Below are positions 53,616-63,042 of a stretch of DNA of 63,066 nt, piece by piece. The position numbers were made by a program, and so were the translations under genes. The stretch comes from an uncultured Eubacteriales bacterium (GTDB taxonomy: Bacteria > Bacillota > Clostridia > Oscillospirales > Oscillospiraceae), in the NCBI GenBank assembly GCA_900316745.1, contig ONEB01000014.1, forward strand, positions 416 to 63,481, read 5' to 3'. Below the pieces are notes generated by a model. The model was not told where the DNA came from. It saw only the letters and a program-made list of their open reading frames with translations, and searched no databases. How positions within the stretch are numbered: position 1 is the stretch's first letter; every line of letters starts with the position of its first letter.

Positions 53616-55091
53616 TCAGCGCAGAAACGCGTCGACAGCAGCGCGCATCTCCTGCTTTTCCACACAGTCGGCAAACCGGACTTCGCGTTCGCCGAGACCC
53701 GCCAGAGGCTTCGGAGCCGGAACACCGGTCTCCGCCTGCAGGCGATCGATGAGCTGCACGCCCGGCGCGTCGGCGCTGCCGCCGATGGCACGGAGCACAT
53801 GGTCGCAGAATTTATAGGGGCTCGCCGTCGAGACGACCACGGCGGGCGTATGGTCGCCGCTCTCAGCGCGGTAGCTTTGCAGCACATGGTATGCAACGGC
53901 CGTGTGGGTGTCCATGAGATAGTGATGCCTGCTCCAGACCGCACCGATCGCGGCGCGTGTCTGCCCGTCATCACAAAAGCCGCAGGAAAACTCTGCCTGA
54001 AGCTTTTCCAGAAGCGCGGACGACACGGTATACTGTCCGTCCTCGCGCAGGGCGCGCATGTATTCCGCCGTCTCCTCCCCGCTGCCCGAAAGCGAGCGAA
54101 GCAGGCGCTCCAGATTGCTGGATACGAGGATATCCATCGACGGCGACGCCGTGAGATAAAACGGACGATTTTTATTATAGATGCCCGTGCGGATAAAATC
54201 CGTGAGGACATTGTTTTCGTTCGAGGCGCAGATCAGTCTGCCGACAGGCAGTCCCATCTGCTTTGCGTACCACCCGGCGAGGATGTTGCCGAAGTTTCCG
54301 GTCGGAACGACGAAGTTCAGCTTTTCGCCGAGCCTGATCCGTCCGGCGCCGACCTCATCCAGATATGCAGAGATATAATAGACGATCTGCGGCAGCAGGC
54401 GGCCCCAGTTGATCGAGTTTGCCGAGGACAGGAACCAACCGCGCTCCGAGAGCGTTTCGGCAAGCGCGCTGTCGCCGAAGATCTTCTTGACGCCGGTCTG
54501 CGCATCGTCAAAATTTCCCTTTACGGCGCACACGCCGACGTTATCGCCCGTCTGCGTGACCATTTGCAGGCGCTGGACGTCGGATACGCCGCCATCGGGA
54601 TAAAACACCAGAATCTTCGTGTCCGGCACATCCGCAAAGCCCTGAAGCGCCGCTTTGCCCGTATCGCCGGAGGTGGCGACGAGGATGCAGACCTTTCGCT
54701 GCTCGCCGCATTTTTTCAGAGAGGCGGTCAGCAGATGCGGCAGCATCTGAAGCGCCATATCCTTGAACGCGCAGGTCGGCCCGTGCCAGAGCTCCAGAAA
54801 GCTGGTATTCTCATCGAGTACATGAACGGGCGCAATCTTCGCATCGTCAAAGTTCTCACCGTAAGCGGACTCGGCAAAGCGCTCCAGCTCCTCCGCCGTG
54901 AACTCCGGCAGGAACATGCCCATGATCTCGGACGCTCTGCCGCGGTAGTCCATCTGCTCCAGAGCGATCAGTTTATCCTCGGTCAGTCCGGGAAGCGTAT
55001 TGGGAACATAGAGTCCGCCGTTCGGCGCAAGACCTCTGACGATTGCCTCGGAGGCGGTGGCCTCAAAGCCGGATCGTGTGCTGAAATACTT
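53616..55091 (-). CDS. thrC: threonine synthase
   Basis: ThrC converts O-phosphohomoserine to threonine with PLP. The PLP lysine is in PTCAFKDMALQ, the N-terminal motif FSTRSGFEATASEAI is typical of the longer (yeast/E. coli-like) class, and the phosphate-binding VATSGDTGKAALQGF is present. From ATG 55091 (GAGGG 8 bases upstream) it has 491 residues. It closes the lepB-ylqF-rnhB-yraN run; other threonine genes are absent. Confidence 0.95.
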   Translation of the reverse strand, partial: KYFSTRSGFEATASEAIVRGLAPNGGLYVPNTLPGLTEDKLIALEQMDYRGRASEIMGMFLPEFTAEELERFAESAYGENFDDAKIAPVHVLDENTSFLELWHGPTCAFKDMALQMLPHLLTASLKKCGEQRKVCILVATSGDTGKAALQGFADVPDTKILVFYPDGGVSDVQRLQMVTQTGDNVGVCAVKGNFDDAQTGVKKIFGDSALAETLSERGWFLSSANSINWGRLLPQIVYYISAYLDEVGAGRIRLGEKLNFVVPTGNFGNILAGWYAKQMGLPVGRLICASNENNVLTDFIRTGIYNKNRPFYLTASPSMDILVSSNLERLLRSLSGSGEETAEYMRALREDGQYTVSSALLEKLQAEFSCGFCDDGQTRAAIGAVWSRHHYLMDTHTAVAYHVLQSYRAESGDHTPAVVVSTASPYKFCDHVLRAIGGSADAPGVQLIDRLQAETGVPAPKPLAGLGEREVRFADCVEKQEMRAAVDAFLR

Positions 55092-55105
55092 CATTGCTGC
55101 ATCCC

Positions 55106-55483
55106 TCATTCAAACGCATTTTCATAATGTCGGATCCTCAGGCTCCGAAACGGCATGCCCGGTTCTCCGTAAACCTCAATCACATCAAAGCGCGGCTGCA
55201 GCAACGTCTCATTTTCCGCAAGCCAAAGCGACGCCGCGCTGCGCAGCCGCGCCTGCTTGCGCTCGTCTACATACTCGCGCGCCTCGGCAAAAGCATCGCT
55301 GCGGCGGAGCTTGACTTCCACAAAGGTCAGGAAGCCCCGTTTCGCGGCGATCACATCGATCTCACCGAACCGGCAGGAATAATTCCGTCCGATGATGCGG
55401 TACCCGTGCCGGCGCAGATACTCACAAGCCTGATCTTCGCCCCACTGGCCGATGAGCTTTTTGGATTCAGAGAGTTTTGCCAT
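55106..55483 (-). CDS. yraN: YraN/UPF0102 nuclease-like protein
   Basis: The 125-residue protein has the Holliday-resolvase-like fold: GEDQACEYLRRHGYRIIGRN, then GEIDVIAAKRGFLTFVEVKL, which holds the D and ExK residues of PD-(D/E)xK nucleases. Its cellular substrate is unproven. It follows rnhB by one base, a very common pairing. Confidence 0.92.
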   Translation of the reverse strand: MAKLSESKKLIGQWGEDQACEYLRRHGYRIIGRNYSCRFGEIDVIAAKRGFLTFVEVKLRRSDAFAEAREYVDERKQARLRSAASLWLAENETLLQPRFDVIEVYGEPGMPFRSLRIRHYENAFE

Positions 55484-55484
55484 G

Positions 55485-56090
55485 TCAGTGCATCTTCTTC
55501 AAAAATGACGGCCTGTGGATCTGGCACGGTCCGTACTCCCGGAGCGCGGCATAGTGCGCCGCCGTGCCGTAGCCCTTATGCTTTTCAAAGCCGTACATCG
55601 GATAGCGCTCCGCCATTTCGAGCATGTAACGGTCACGCGTGACCTTTGCCAGAATCGACGCCGCCGCTATGTCCGCGCAGGTCGCGTCGCCTTTGACAAC
55701 GCAGCGCGTCGGCACGTCCAGACCGGGATCGCGGTTTCCGTCCACAAGCGCAAGATCCGGCGTCACGCCGAGCTGCGCGTATGCTCTGCGCATGGCGAGA
55801 AACGTCGCGCCCAGAATGTTAAGCTCCTCAATTTCCTCGACTGCAGCAAAGGCAATGCCATAGTGCAGCGCCGAGGAGACGATCTCGTCATAGAGCGCTT
55901 CGCGCTTTTTCTCCGTGAGCTTCTTGGAATCGTTCAGTCCCGGAAGCACCAGTCCCGGCGGCAGCATCACGGCTGCGGCGCACACAGGGCCTGCCAGCGG
56001 GCCGCGTCCGGCCTCGTCGATGCCGCAGAGCGACGCAAATCCGGACGCCATCAGGTCGGATTCCATGCTCCAAAGATCCACTGTGTTCAT
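55485..56090 (-). CDS. rnhB: ribonuclease HII
   Basis: RNase HII removes ribonucleotides from DNA. The catalytic aspartate/glutamate pair is in [14 protein letters not shown], with further acids in LALVDGNRD and [13 protein letters not shown]. It has 201 residues and overlaps the ylqF stop (ATGA). GGAAGG is 3 bases before the ATG; a later in-frame ATG at residue 9 is a possible alternative. Confidence 0.95.
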   Translation of the reverse strand: MNTVDLWSMESDLMASGFASLCGIDEAGRGPLAGPVCAAAVMLPPGLVLPGLNDSKKLTEKKREALYDEIVSSALHYGIAFAAVEEIEELNILGATFLAMRRAYAQLGVTPDLALVDGNRDPGLDVPTRCVVKGDATCADIAAASILAKVTRDRYMLEMAERYPMYGFEKHKGYGTAAHYAALREYGPCQIHRPSFLKKMH

Positions 56091-56965
56091 GCGCCTTCCT
56101 CCGGAAGCTCAAGCGTAAGTCTGCCGAGCTTGCCGCTGCGGTACTCATCCAGCAGCACCGCCGCCATGCGCTCTGTATCATATTCACCGCCGGAGATCAG
56201 AAAACCGCGTTTTTTCGCAGCCTGCTCCAGAAGAGCGAACCCGCCGAGCGCGGGGTCCGGCAGGAACTTGTAACGCTGGTTGACGGCCTCCGGCGCAACC
56301 CGCGCCAGACGGAGCAGGAAATTTGCGCCGAGCGTCTCTCGGTCGAGCACCTCGGCTTTGATCGCGCCCGTGATGGCGAGCAGCTCCCCGACCTCCTGAC
56401 TGTCGAAGCGCGGCCACAGGATGCCCGGCGTATCGAGAAGCTCCAGCCCCTTGTCCACCGTAATCCACTGCTTGCCGCGCGTGACGCCGGGGCGGTCGCC
56501 GGCAGCGGCGGCCTTGCGGCGGGCGACCTGATTGATAAACGTGGATTTGCCGACGTTCGGGATGCCGACGACCATGACGCGCATGGGTCTGCCGACCTGT
56601 CCCTTCGCGGCATAGGCCTCGATCGTATCTTTCAAAACGCTGCGCACAGCGCCGGCAAAGCCTTTCACGCCCTTGCCGCTGCGGCTGTCCGTTTCCAGAA
56701 CGGCCATATTGCGGGCCTTAAACCAGGCACGCCAGCGCGCCGTCGCGTTCGGATCGGCAAGATCCGTGCGGTTGAGCACCACGATGCGGGGCTTACTCCC
56801 GGCGAGACGGTCCACATCCGGATTGCGGCTCGCCATCGGGATGCGGGCGTCCAGGATCTCGCAGACGGCGTCCACCTGCTTCATCTGATCCTCGATCATC
56901 CGCTGCGCCTTGGTCATGTGCCCCGGGAACCATTGAATATTCAGTTTTTCAAAATCCTGTGTCAT
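56087..56965 (-). CDS. ylqF: ribosome biogenesis GTPase YlqF/RbgA
   Basis: This circularly permuted GTPase is required for late 50S assembly, including uL16 incorporation. G4 is VLNRTDLAD (NRTD in place of NKxD), then P-loop [12 protein letters not shown], then G3 LDTPGILWP. The N-terminal [15 protein letters not shown] is the family signature. Length is 292. It lies between lepB and rnhB, overlapping both by 4 bases. Confidence 0.96.
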   Translation of the reverse strand: MTQDFEKLNIQWFPGHMTKAQRMIEDQMKQVDAVCEILDARIPMASRNPDVDRLAGSKPRIVVLNRTDLADPNATARWRAWFKARNMAVLETDSRSGKGVKGFAGAVRSVLKDTIEAYAAKGQVGRPMRVMVVGIPNVGKSTFINQVARRKAAAAGDRPGVTRGKQWITVDKGLELLDTPGILWPRFDSQEVGELLAITGAIKAEVLDRETLGANFLLRLARVAPEAVNQRYKFLPDPALGGFALLEQAAKKRGFLISGGEYDTERMAAVLLDEYRSGKLGRLTLELPEEGA

Positions 56966-57534
56966 GCAAATGATCCTTCATGCTTTGCTTCCCAGCCGAA
57001 GTTTTTCAGCGGGAAGACCGTGAGATAGACGCGCCCCTGAATGAGGCGGGTATCAATGCAGCCGAGCACGCTGTATCGGCTGTCCGTGGAGCCGTTGCGG
57101 TTATCGCCCATGACGAAAACGCAGCCCTCCGGCACTGTGACGGGACCTGAGAAATCGAGCTGCTTATACGTCGGCTCATAGATATACGGCTCGTCCAGCG
57201 CGACGCCGTCCACATAGACGACGCCTTTGTCGAAATCAATGTCGATCGTCTGCCCCTCGACCGCGATCACACGCTTGACGATGGGCTCATACATGAACGA
57301 CTCCTTGCGCAGTACGACGATGTCACCCTGCCTTGGCGTGTAGAACAGCCTGGAGATGATGACGCGGTCGCCATTCTCCAGCGTCGGCAGCATGGACTCG
57401 CCGTCAACATTCACCATGCGCACACCGAACACAAACAGCAGCACACACACAACGAGCGCCAGCAGAATGCTCTGGATCCAGTCGTATACTTCGACTCTTG
57501 TTTTTACTTTCGGCTCTTTTGCCTGATTATCCAT
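56962..57534 (-). CDS. lepB: signal peptidase I
   Basis: LepB cleaves signal peptides at the outer membrane face. One span (about residues 20-42) is followed by the catalytic serine in GESMLPTL and lysine in IVKRVIAVEG; GDNRNGSTDSR is the conserved late box. ATG 57534 has GAGG 9 bases upstream and gives 190 residues; earlier starts run into the promoter. It begins a tight run lepB-ylqF-rnhB-yraN-thrC. Confidence 0.95.
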   Translation of the reverse strand: MDNQAKEPKVKTRVEVYDWIQSILLALVVCVLLFVFGVRMVNVDGESMLPTLENGDRVIISRLFYTPRQGDIVVLRKESFMYEPIVKRVIAVEGQTIDIDFDKGVVYVDGVALDEPYIYEPTYKQLDFSGPVTVPEGCVFVMGDNRNGSTDSRYSVLGCIDTRLIQGRVYLTVFPLKNFGWEAKHEGSFA

Positions 57535-57609
57535 ATCACATAACCTCGAGATCCGGGAATCTTTTATCGTTGTGCCGCATGCACGAATCATGCAGCAGGA
57601 CATTGTATT

Positions 57610-57639
57610 ATTATACACGATAAACCGCACCGGACGCAA
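57610..57639 (-). promoter_or_regulatory. lepB operon promoter
   Basis: On the - strand, TTGCGT (57634-57639), an 18-base spacer and TATAAT (57610-57615). One arm of a long inverted repeat lies within its spacer. Confidence 0.65.
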
Positions 57640-57667
57640 CTAAAAATTGCAAAAAACCGGTGCGGTT
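57623..57667. repeat. inverted repeat over the lepB promoter
   Basis: AACCGCACCGG (57623-57633) is inverted exactly at 57657-57667, 23 bases away. The inner arm fills most of the promoter spacer. It may be an operator, or a hairpin formed by readthrough transcripts from rplS. Confidence 0.6.
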
Positions 57668-57686
57668 CAAACACTTTTTTCCATGC

Positions 57687-57714
57687 AAAAAGGAGACCCT
57701 GCGGTCTCCTTTTT
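57687..57714 (-). terminator. rplS terminator
   Basis: A perfect 12-bp stem, AAAAAGGAGACC (57687-57698) with its inverse (57703-57714), has loop CTGC and lies 7 bases past the rplS stop; the T-run is part of the stem end. Confidence 0.85.
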
Positions 57715-57720
57715 ACAGCA

Positions 57721-58062
57721 TCAGATGAGCTCCTTGACCTTAGCCTTCTTACCAACGCGGTCACGCAGGTAATACAGCTTCGCACGGCGAACCTTGCCGC
57801 GGCGAACCGTCTCGACGGAGACGATGGTGGGAGAGTGCACGGGGAAAACCTTCTCGCAGCCGACACCATAGGAGATGCGGCGAACGGTGATGGTCTCGTT
57901 GATGCCACCGTGCTTCTTGGCGATGATCGTACCCTCGAACGCCTGATTACGCTCGCGGTTGCCCTCTTTGACGCGGACAGTGACACGGACGGTGTCGCCG
58001 ACGCGCATGGCCGGCAGCTCGGGCTTCATGTACTGCTCGGTCAGGGTTTTGATGAGATCCAT
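57721..58062 (-). CDS. rplS: 50S ribosomal protein L19
   Basis: L19 sits at the subunit interface of the ribosome. The 113 residues from ATG 58062 include [19 protein letters not shown] and the signature [28 protein letters not shown] lies 7 bases upstream. A longer frame to 58155 is just the leader. It is followed by lepB and ylqF as in many Firmicutes. Confidence 0.97.
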   Translation of the reverse strand: MDLIKTLTEQYMKPELPAMRVGDTVRVTVRVKEGNRERNQAFEGTIIAKKHGGINETITVRRISYGVGCEKVFPVHSPTIVSVETVRRGKVRRAKLYYLRDRVGKKAKVKELI

Positions 58063-58194
58063 AGTAAAACCTTCCTTAAAACCGACGTTCTTACCGGAGG
58101 ACTTCGCCAAATCGCGGCAGCGGACCGTCGTATAATCTAACTGTGCATCCTGCACAAGCCATGATATTTTAGCATAGAGAAATCAATTATGCAA
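58063..58194 (-). promoter_or_regulatory. rplS promoter and leader
   Basis: On the - strand, TTGCAT (58189-58194), a 17-base spacer and TAAAAT (58166-58171) form the promoter. The leader of about 95 bases contains a small hairpin, TGTGCA-GGA-TGCACA (58142-58156). An autoregulatory L19 leader is possible but was not matched to a known structure. Confidence 0.6.
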
Positions 58195-58211
58195 GTACTT
58201 TTTTTGTTTTT

Positions 58212-60101
58212 TTATCCGCGGGAGACGATGGCTTCGCCCACGTTCTCGAGCGTGTTGAGATCCAGCACGTTCACGCGGTCAGAGCCGCAAACGTAGAAAT
58301 AGTCTCCGATCACGACGCCGCGGTTATGCCAGTCCCATTCACTCACGGAGATCTCCGCTCTAAGCGCGAAGCCCTCCTCCGGCGTATAGCCGTAGACGAG
58401 ATAACTTCCCTCGACCGGGAACGCGATCAGATTGCGGGCCGGGTCCACGAGGATCGCCTTGTGGTTCGTCAGCGCCTCGCTGTAATCGGCGTTCACGCTC
58501 ATCACGCCCGCTTCGGACAGATGCGCGGGATCGGTCTTGTTGATCATGACCATCTTCATGCCGTCGAGCTTCGCGGTCGTGCCGTTTTCATCCGTGACCT
58601 CCTGCGTCTCCATGCCGAGGCCGAAGAGCAGGTCGTCGTTCCAGACGTGCAGATAATCGGAATAACCGGAGAGCTTCACTTCCCCGACGACCTCGGGCGC
58701 GGCGGGATCCGTGAGATCCACGGCGAAGATCGGGTCGGTTGTGCGGTAGGTGCAAAGATAACCGTAATCGCCCTGGAAGCGCACAGAATAGACCTGCTCC
58801 CCATCCGCAATGCCGGTCACGCTGCCGACGGGCTTGAGATCAGCGTTGAGGACATAGAGGTCATTGGATTTTTCATCGCTGTCATGCTTGTAGTTTTCGA
58901 AGTCGTTTGCCTCATCCACATAAACGCGATAGTTGCTGCGCTCCTCCGTCGTGACGACGCGCAGATTGCCGTCTTTTTCATCGAGAGAGAACTGATTGAG
59001 CAAGCCGCCCGCAACCGTGCCGGACGCGCAGTAGGAAAGCTGATTGTCGTTCACCGCGTAGCGCGAGATCACTGTGTCCACGGAATCGGTATGCGAAGTC
59101 ACAACGTACGGATCTTCGTTTTTGGTCTCGGTGACCGTGTCGGAAAAGGCCAGACGACAGAGATAAAGATTGTTTGCGTTCATGTACACGGTGTCGCCGC
59201 CGCCGAGGATCGACTGCGTGCCGATGACGCCGGCATCCGGAACGCTGTAAGAGCCGAGCACGGAGAACGTCATCGTGTCGTCGTTCGGCAGCATCGCGAT
59301 CGAGCTGCACTCCAGAGGTGTGCGCTCGCCGTCCCGATAGGTGCACGGCGCAAATGTTTCCACGCGTCCGGGGTCCGGCGAATCGGGGTAATAAGACGTC
59401 ACAAGGAAGAGCGTATCGCCGATCATGCGCGAAGCAATGCTGTAACCGTCCTGTCCGAGCGATGCGACAGCGGCAGGCGCCTCCCGGTTCGTCAGATCAT
59501 AGATATCGACGTCAGTGCAGGTCTTGGACTCGCTCGATCCGTCCGGCAGATCATAATACTCATAATCGGACGAGATGATCACCGCGCGGTCGCCGCAGAG
59601 GTACAGCTCCTGCGGCAGCTTCTCGCTGTTGAGGATCGCGCCGCTTTCCTGCTCCTCATTATCCACGGCAGCGCCGACCATCGTGTGCGAGACCTCTGTG
59701 ACCTCCTGCCCGTTTACCTGCATGATGATGAGCTCGTATTCGCGGATGATATAGAGATAGGTACCGTCCGTCTTGACGATATCGCCCTCATCCACGCCTT
59801 CCACCTGAATATTGGTGCCGGAATAATAAAGCGAACCCTCAGCGCCGTCGGCTGGGGCAGGCTCGTTCGCGGCGTCCTCGCTCGATCCGTAGGTGCGGAC
59901 AGCGCCCATTTTCTCCTTTGAGGTCTCCAGCGCCTGATAGACTTCCTCATAGGACGCGGCAAAGCGCGCCTCGAGCGAATCGGCGGACACGTTATCTGCA
60001 CCGTCCTGCACATTGGAAGACGAATCCCCCGGTTTTGCGCATGCGGACAGGACGCCGAAGAGTATCATCAGGCAAAGCAGGATTGCAATCGTTCGTCTCA
60101 T
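58212..60101 (-). CDS. beta-propeller lipoprotein (PF09826 type)
   Basis: This 629-residue exported protein has a signal peptide with lipobox LSAC (lipid site C21). A Ser/Asp-rich linker is followed by the hallmark TNIQVEGVDEGDIVKTDGTYLYI of the secreted C-terminal beta-propeller family. Repeated blade-like strands (VDIYDLTNREAP, IFAVDLTDPAAP, VMINKTDPAHL) fill the rest. The biochemical role of the family is unknown; anchoring outside the membrane and protein or glycan binding are inferred. It is monocistronic. Confidence 0.88.
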   Translation of the reverse strand: MRRTIAILLCLMILFGVLSACAKPGDSSSNVQDGADNVSADSLEARFAASYEEVYQALETSKEKMGAVRTYGSSEDAANEPAPADGAEGSLYYSGTNIQVEGVDEGDIVKTDGTYLYIIREYELIIMQVNGQEVTEVSHTMVGAAVDNEEQESGAILNSEKLPQELYLCGDRAVIISSDYEYYDLPDGSSESKTCTDVDIYDLTNREAPAAVASLGQDGYSIASRMIGDTLFLVTSYYPDSPDPGRVETFAPCTYRDGERTPLECSSIAMLPNDDTMTFSVLGSYSVPDAGVIGTQSILGGGDTVYMNANNLYLCRLAFSDTVTETKNEDPYVVTSHTDSVDTVISRYAVNDNQLSYCASGTVAGGLLNQFSLDEKDGNLRVVTTEERSNYRVYVDEANDFENYKHDSDEKSNDLYVLNADLKPVGSVTGIADGEQVYSVRFQGDYGYLCTYRTTDPIFAVDLTDPAAPEVVGEVKLSGYSDYLHVWNDDLLFGLGMETQEVTDENGTTAKLDGMKMVMINKTDPAHLSEAGVMSVNADYSEALTNHKAILVDPARNLIAFPVEGSYLVYGYTPEEGFALRAEISVSEWDWHNRGVVIGDYFYVCGSDRVNVLDLNTLENVGEAIVSRG

Positions 60102-60191
60102 AAAGCACCTCTGTTTCTGTGGTTTAAATCAAAAACGCATCTGATTGTCTCTGACGCGAGATGGGTAAAAAATGTTCCTGGAACGAAAAAA

Positions 60192-60213
60192 AGCCTGTCC
60201 ATTTGGACAGGCT
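60192..60213 (-). terminator. tRNA-Gln terminator
   Basis: A perfect 9-bp stem, AGCCTGTCC (60192-60200) with GGACAGGCT (60205-60213), is followed on the - strand by a run of seven T. It lies 2 bases past the tRNA CCA. Confidence 0.92.
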
Positions 60214-60215
60214 CG

Positions 60216-60289
60216 TGGCAGCGGAAGAAGGATTCGAACCCTCACAAACGGAGTCAGAGTCCGGTGTGCTACCATTACACAATTCCGCT
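60216..60289 (-). tRNA. tRNA-Gln (anticodon CUG)
   Basis: The cloverleaf folds cleanly: the acceptor AGCGGAA pairs with TTCCGCT, discriminator G73 is followed by an encoded CCA, and the anticodon loop CTCTGAC gives CUG, reading CAG. The T-arm GAGGGTTCGAATCCTTC is canonical apart from one weak pair. Gln with CUG usually accompanies a UUG isoacceptor elsewhere. It has its own promoter and terminator. Confidence 0.95.
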
Positions 60290-60302
60290 ACGCGCAAAAG
60301 CT

Positions 60303-60330
60303 ATTATATCCAAAATTACAGATTTGTCAA
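60303..60330 (-). promoter_or_regulatory. tRNA-Gln promoter
   Basis: On the - strand, consensus TTGACA (60325-60330), a 16-base spacer and consensus TATAAT (60303-60308) lie just before the tRNA. Confidence 0.88.
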
Positions 60331-60383
60331 GTGGTAATTTTTAAAAATCAAAAACTTTTCAAAATCACTCTGTTTTTGAAAGA

Positions 60384-60416
60384 TTCCCTCACCCGCATGG
60401 TAAGCGGGTGAGGGAA
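60384..60416 (-). terminator. ackA terminator
   Basis: A perfect 13-bp stem (60384-60396 with 60404-60416) has a 7-base loop and is followed by TCTTTC on the - strand, 13 bases past the ackA stop. Confidence 0.85.
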
Positions 60417-60429
60417 TAAAGCAATCGGA

Positions 60430-61629
60430 TCAGCAGCAGATTTCCTTGGTGTCGCGGGCAATGACGAGCTCTTCGTTCGTCGGGATCACGAAGACCTTGA
60501 CCTTGGAATCGGGCGTGGAGATCATGATATCCTCGCCGCGCTTGCTGTTGGCCTCTTCGTCGATCTTCACGCCGAGGTAGCCGAAGTACTCGGCGATGGC
60601 GGCGCGGGAGCTCTTGGAGTTCTCGCCGACGCCGGCGGTGAAGATGATGGCGTCGACGCCGTTCATCGCGGCGACATAAGAGCCGGCGACCTTGGCGACC
60701 CAGTAATGGAACATGTCGAGTGCGAGCTGCGCGCGGTCGTTGCCCTCGGAAGCGGCAGCGTCCAGATCACGGAAGTCGGAGCTGACGCCGGAGACGCCCA
60801 GCACGCCGGACTTCTTGTTGAGGATATTGAGCATCTCGTCGATGTTCAGGCCGTACTTGTTCATGATGAACTGCAGAACGCCGCTGTCGAGATCGCCGCA
60901 GCGGGTGCCCATCGGCAGGCCGACCAGAGGCGTGAAGCCCATGGAGGTATCGACGCACTTGCCGCCGTCGATCGCAGCGATGGAGCTGCCGTTGCCCATG
61001 TGGCAGGAGATGATCTTCAGATCCTCGATGGGCTTGCCCATGAGCTCTGCGCAGCGGGCGGAGACATAGCGATGGCTCGTGCCGTGGAAGCCGTAGCGGC
61101 GGATGCCGTCGTTCTCGTAATATTCATAAGGAATCGCGTACATATAGGCCTTGCCGGGCATGGTCTGGTGGAAAGCGGTATCGAACACGGCGACCATCGG
61201 CACGTCGTCGCCCATGACCTTGCGGCAGGCGTTGATGCCGGTGATGTTCGCGGGGTTGTGCAGAGGCGCAAACGGGATGCACTCCTCGAGCGCCGCCATA
61301 ACGTCGTCGTCGATCTTCACGGAGCAGGCAAACTTCTCGCCGCCGTGGACGACGCGGTGACCGACAGCGTCGATCTCGCTCATGGAAGCGACAACGCCGT
61401 ACTCGGGGCTGGTGAGCTTCTCGATGACGGCTGCGATCGCCTCGGAGTGCGTGGGCATGGCGACGTCTTCGTTAAAGACGGGCTTGCCGCCGCAGAGCGG
61501 GGTGTGCTTCAGATGGCCGTCGATGCCGATACGCTCGCAAAGGCCTTTGGCGAGAACGTCTTCCGTATCCATATCGATGAGCTGATACTTCAGAGAAGAG
61601 CTGCCCGCATTGATAACAAGAATTTTCAT
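60430..61629 (-). CDS. ackA: acetate kinase
   Basis: AckA converts acetyl phosphate and ADP to acetate and ATP, the main energy-yielding end step in fermenters. It starts [17 protein letters not shown], with the second signature HHTMPGKAY-like segment ([20 protein letters not shown]) and [10 protein letters not shown]. From ATG 61629 (AAAGGA 9 bases upstream) it has 399 residues. A pta gene is not in the window. It diverges from tmcAL. Confidence 0.97.
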   Translation of the reverse strand: MKILVINAGSSSLKYQLIDMDTEDVLAKGLCERIGIDGHLKHTPLCGGKPVFNEDVAMPTHSEAIAAVIEKLTSPEYGVVASMSEIDAVGHRVVHGGEKFACSVKIDDDVMAALEECIPFAPLHNPANITGINACRKVMGDDVPMVAVFDTAFHQTMPGKAYMYAIPYEYYENDGIRRYGFHGTSHRYVSARCAELMGKPIEDLKIISCHMGNGSSIAAIDGGKCVDTSMGFTPLVGLPMGTRCGDLDSGVLQFIMNKYGLNIDEMLNILNKKSGVLGVSGVSSDFRDLDAAASEGNDRAQLALDMFHYWVAKVAGSYVAAMNGVDAIIFTAGVGENSKSSRAAIAEYFGYLGVKIDEEANSKRGEDIMISTPDSKVKVFVIPTNEELVIARDTKEICC

Positions 61630-61758
61630 GATGCAGATTCCTTTCCATATTGTAAAATACACAAATCAGCGTTATGATAGGGTTAAACCTCCATAACGAT
61701 TCTATTTTAATCGCTTTTTACAAAAAGGCAAGGCTTTTTTCAGAAAGAGAGGGTAAAT

Positions 61759-62958
61759 ATGCAAAATATCGTTGGTGTCGTAGCGGAATACAACCCTTTC
61801 CACAACGGTCACGCGCTGCATCTGGCTCAGACGCGCGCGCGGCTGAGCGGGGAAACCGGGATCGTCGCAGTCATGTCAGGCGACTTCGTGCAGCGCGGTG
61901 AAGGCGCGATCTATTCCAAATTCGCCCGCGCGGAAGCCGCAGTCAAATGCGGCTGCGATCTGGTCATTGAGCTGCCCCTCCCCTGGTCGCTGTCGTCGGC
62001 AGAAGGATTTGCGCACGGCGCAGTCGGACTGCTCGGCGCGCTCGGCGTTGTGACCCACCTGAGCTTCGGCAGCGAAAGCGGCGATCTTCCTCCGCTCGAG
62101 GCGCTGGCACAGACGGTACTTGCGCCGGGGTTTTCTCAGGATCTGAAGGATGCGCTGCAAACCGGCTGCTCCTTTGCCGCGGCAAGACAGATCGCCGCGG
62201 AAAAGCGCGTCGGGCCGCTGGCAAAGCTTCTGGAGTCTCCGAACAACATCCTCGCGATTGAATATCTCAAAGCCATTTATAATCTGGATCTGTCGATCCG
62301 TCCCATAACGGTTCGCCGCGAGGGCGCGCAGCACGACGGAACCGGCAGCGAGACGATCCGCTCCGCCTCAGAGCTGCGAACCAGGATCAATGCCGGTCAG
62401 GACATCTCGGTGTGGATCCCGGAGGCGGCCGCCGCCGTTTTCGCCGAAGAGGAGGCGCTCGGACGCGGTCCGATCACGCTCTCCGCGCTGGAGCCCGCCA
62501 TTCTCTCCCGTCTGCGCATGATGGGGCCGAGCGTATTCAACGCGCTCCCCGGCGCGCAGGAGGGGCTCGGCAACGCTCTCTGCAAAGCCGCGAATGAAGA
62601 GCCTACGTTCTCCAGCGTCTGCGCCGCAGCCAAGTCCAAGCGCTACGCCCTTTCGCGCATTCGCCGCATGGCCATGTGCGCCGCACTCGGCGTGAAGCAG
62701 GGCATGGCAGACGGCACGCCGCCTTATATCCGCGTGCTCGCGGCGAACGAGTGCGGCCGTGAGATCCTCCGCCTTGCAGAAGAAAAAGCAAGCGTCCCGA
62801 TCATCACAAAGCCCGCCGCCGGGCGCAGCGCCTCGCAGGAGATCGAGCGTCTGATGGCGCTGACAGCCGAGGCGCACGACCTCTATGTGCTCGGAAGCCC
62901 TGTCACCGAGGAGCGCCGGGCCGGAAACGACTGGCGTCACAGCCCGATCATGCTGTAA
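61759..62958 (+). CDS. tmcAL: tRNA(Met) cytidine acetate ligase
   Basis: TmcAL makes N4-acetylcytidine at the wobble base of elongator tRNA(Met) from acetate and ATP. The nucleotidyltransferase start GVVAEYNPFHNGH has HNGH at residues 15-18; SGDFVQRGEGAIYSKFARAEAA and SPNNILAIEYLKA follow. Length is 399. GAGAGGG lies 5 bases before the ATG. The protein uses acetate, the product of the AckA enzyme encoded back to back with it. Confidence 0.94.
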   Translation: MQNIVGVVAEYNPFHNGHALHLAQTRARLSGETGIVAVMSGDFVQRGEGAIYSKFARAEAAVKCGCDLVIELPLPWSLSSAEGFAHGAVGLLGALGVVTHLSFGSESGDLPPLEALAQTVLAPGFSQDLKDALQTGCSFAAARQIAAEKRVGPLAKLLESPNNILAIEYLKAIYNLDLSIRPITVRREGAQHDGTGSETIRSASELRTRINAGQDISVWIPEAAAAVFAEEEALGRGPITLSALEPAILSRLRMMGPSVFNALPGAQEGLGNALCKAANEEPTFSSVCAAAKSKRYALSRIRRMAMCAALGVKQGMADGTPPYIRVLAANECGREILRLAEEKASVPIITKPAAGRSASQEIERLMALTAEAHDLYVLGSPVTEERRAGNDWRHSPIML

Positions 62959-63001
62959 AAATGATAGAAAGGGCGCGTTGCAAAATAGCGCGCAAAAGAA
63001 A

Positions 63002-63042
63002 AGCACCAGTTAGGTCCAAAAGGACTTGGCTGGTGCTCCTTT
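63002..63042 (+). terminator. tmcAL terminator
   Basis: Outer stem AGCACCAG (63002-63009) pairs with CTGGTGCT (63030-63037); an inner stem GTCC/GGAC lies within. CCTTTTT follows. It lies about 43 bases past the tmcAL stop. Confidence 0.8.

Noticed and set aside
53562-55127. 521-codon open frame on the + strand
   Set aside because: It is antisense to thrC, whose motifs are complete; it has no ribosome site and an Arg/His-rich shadow composition.
58326-59921. 531-codon open frame on the + strand
   Set aside because: It is antisense to the beta-propeller lipoprotein gene, with no start signals or domain.
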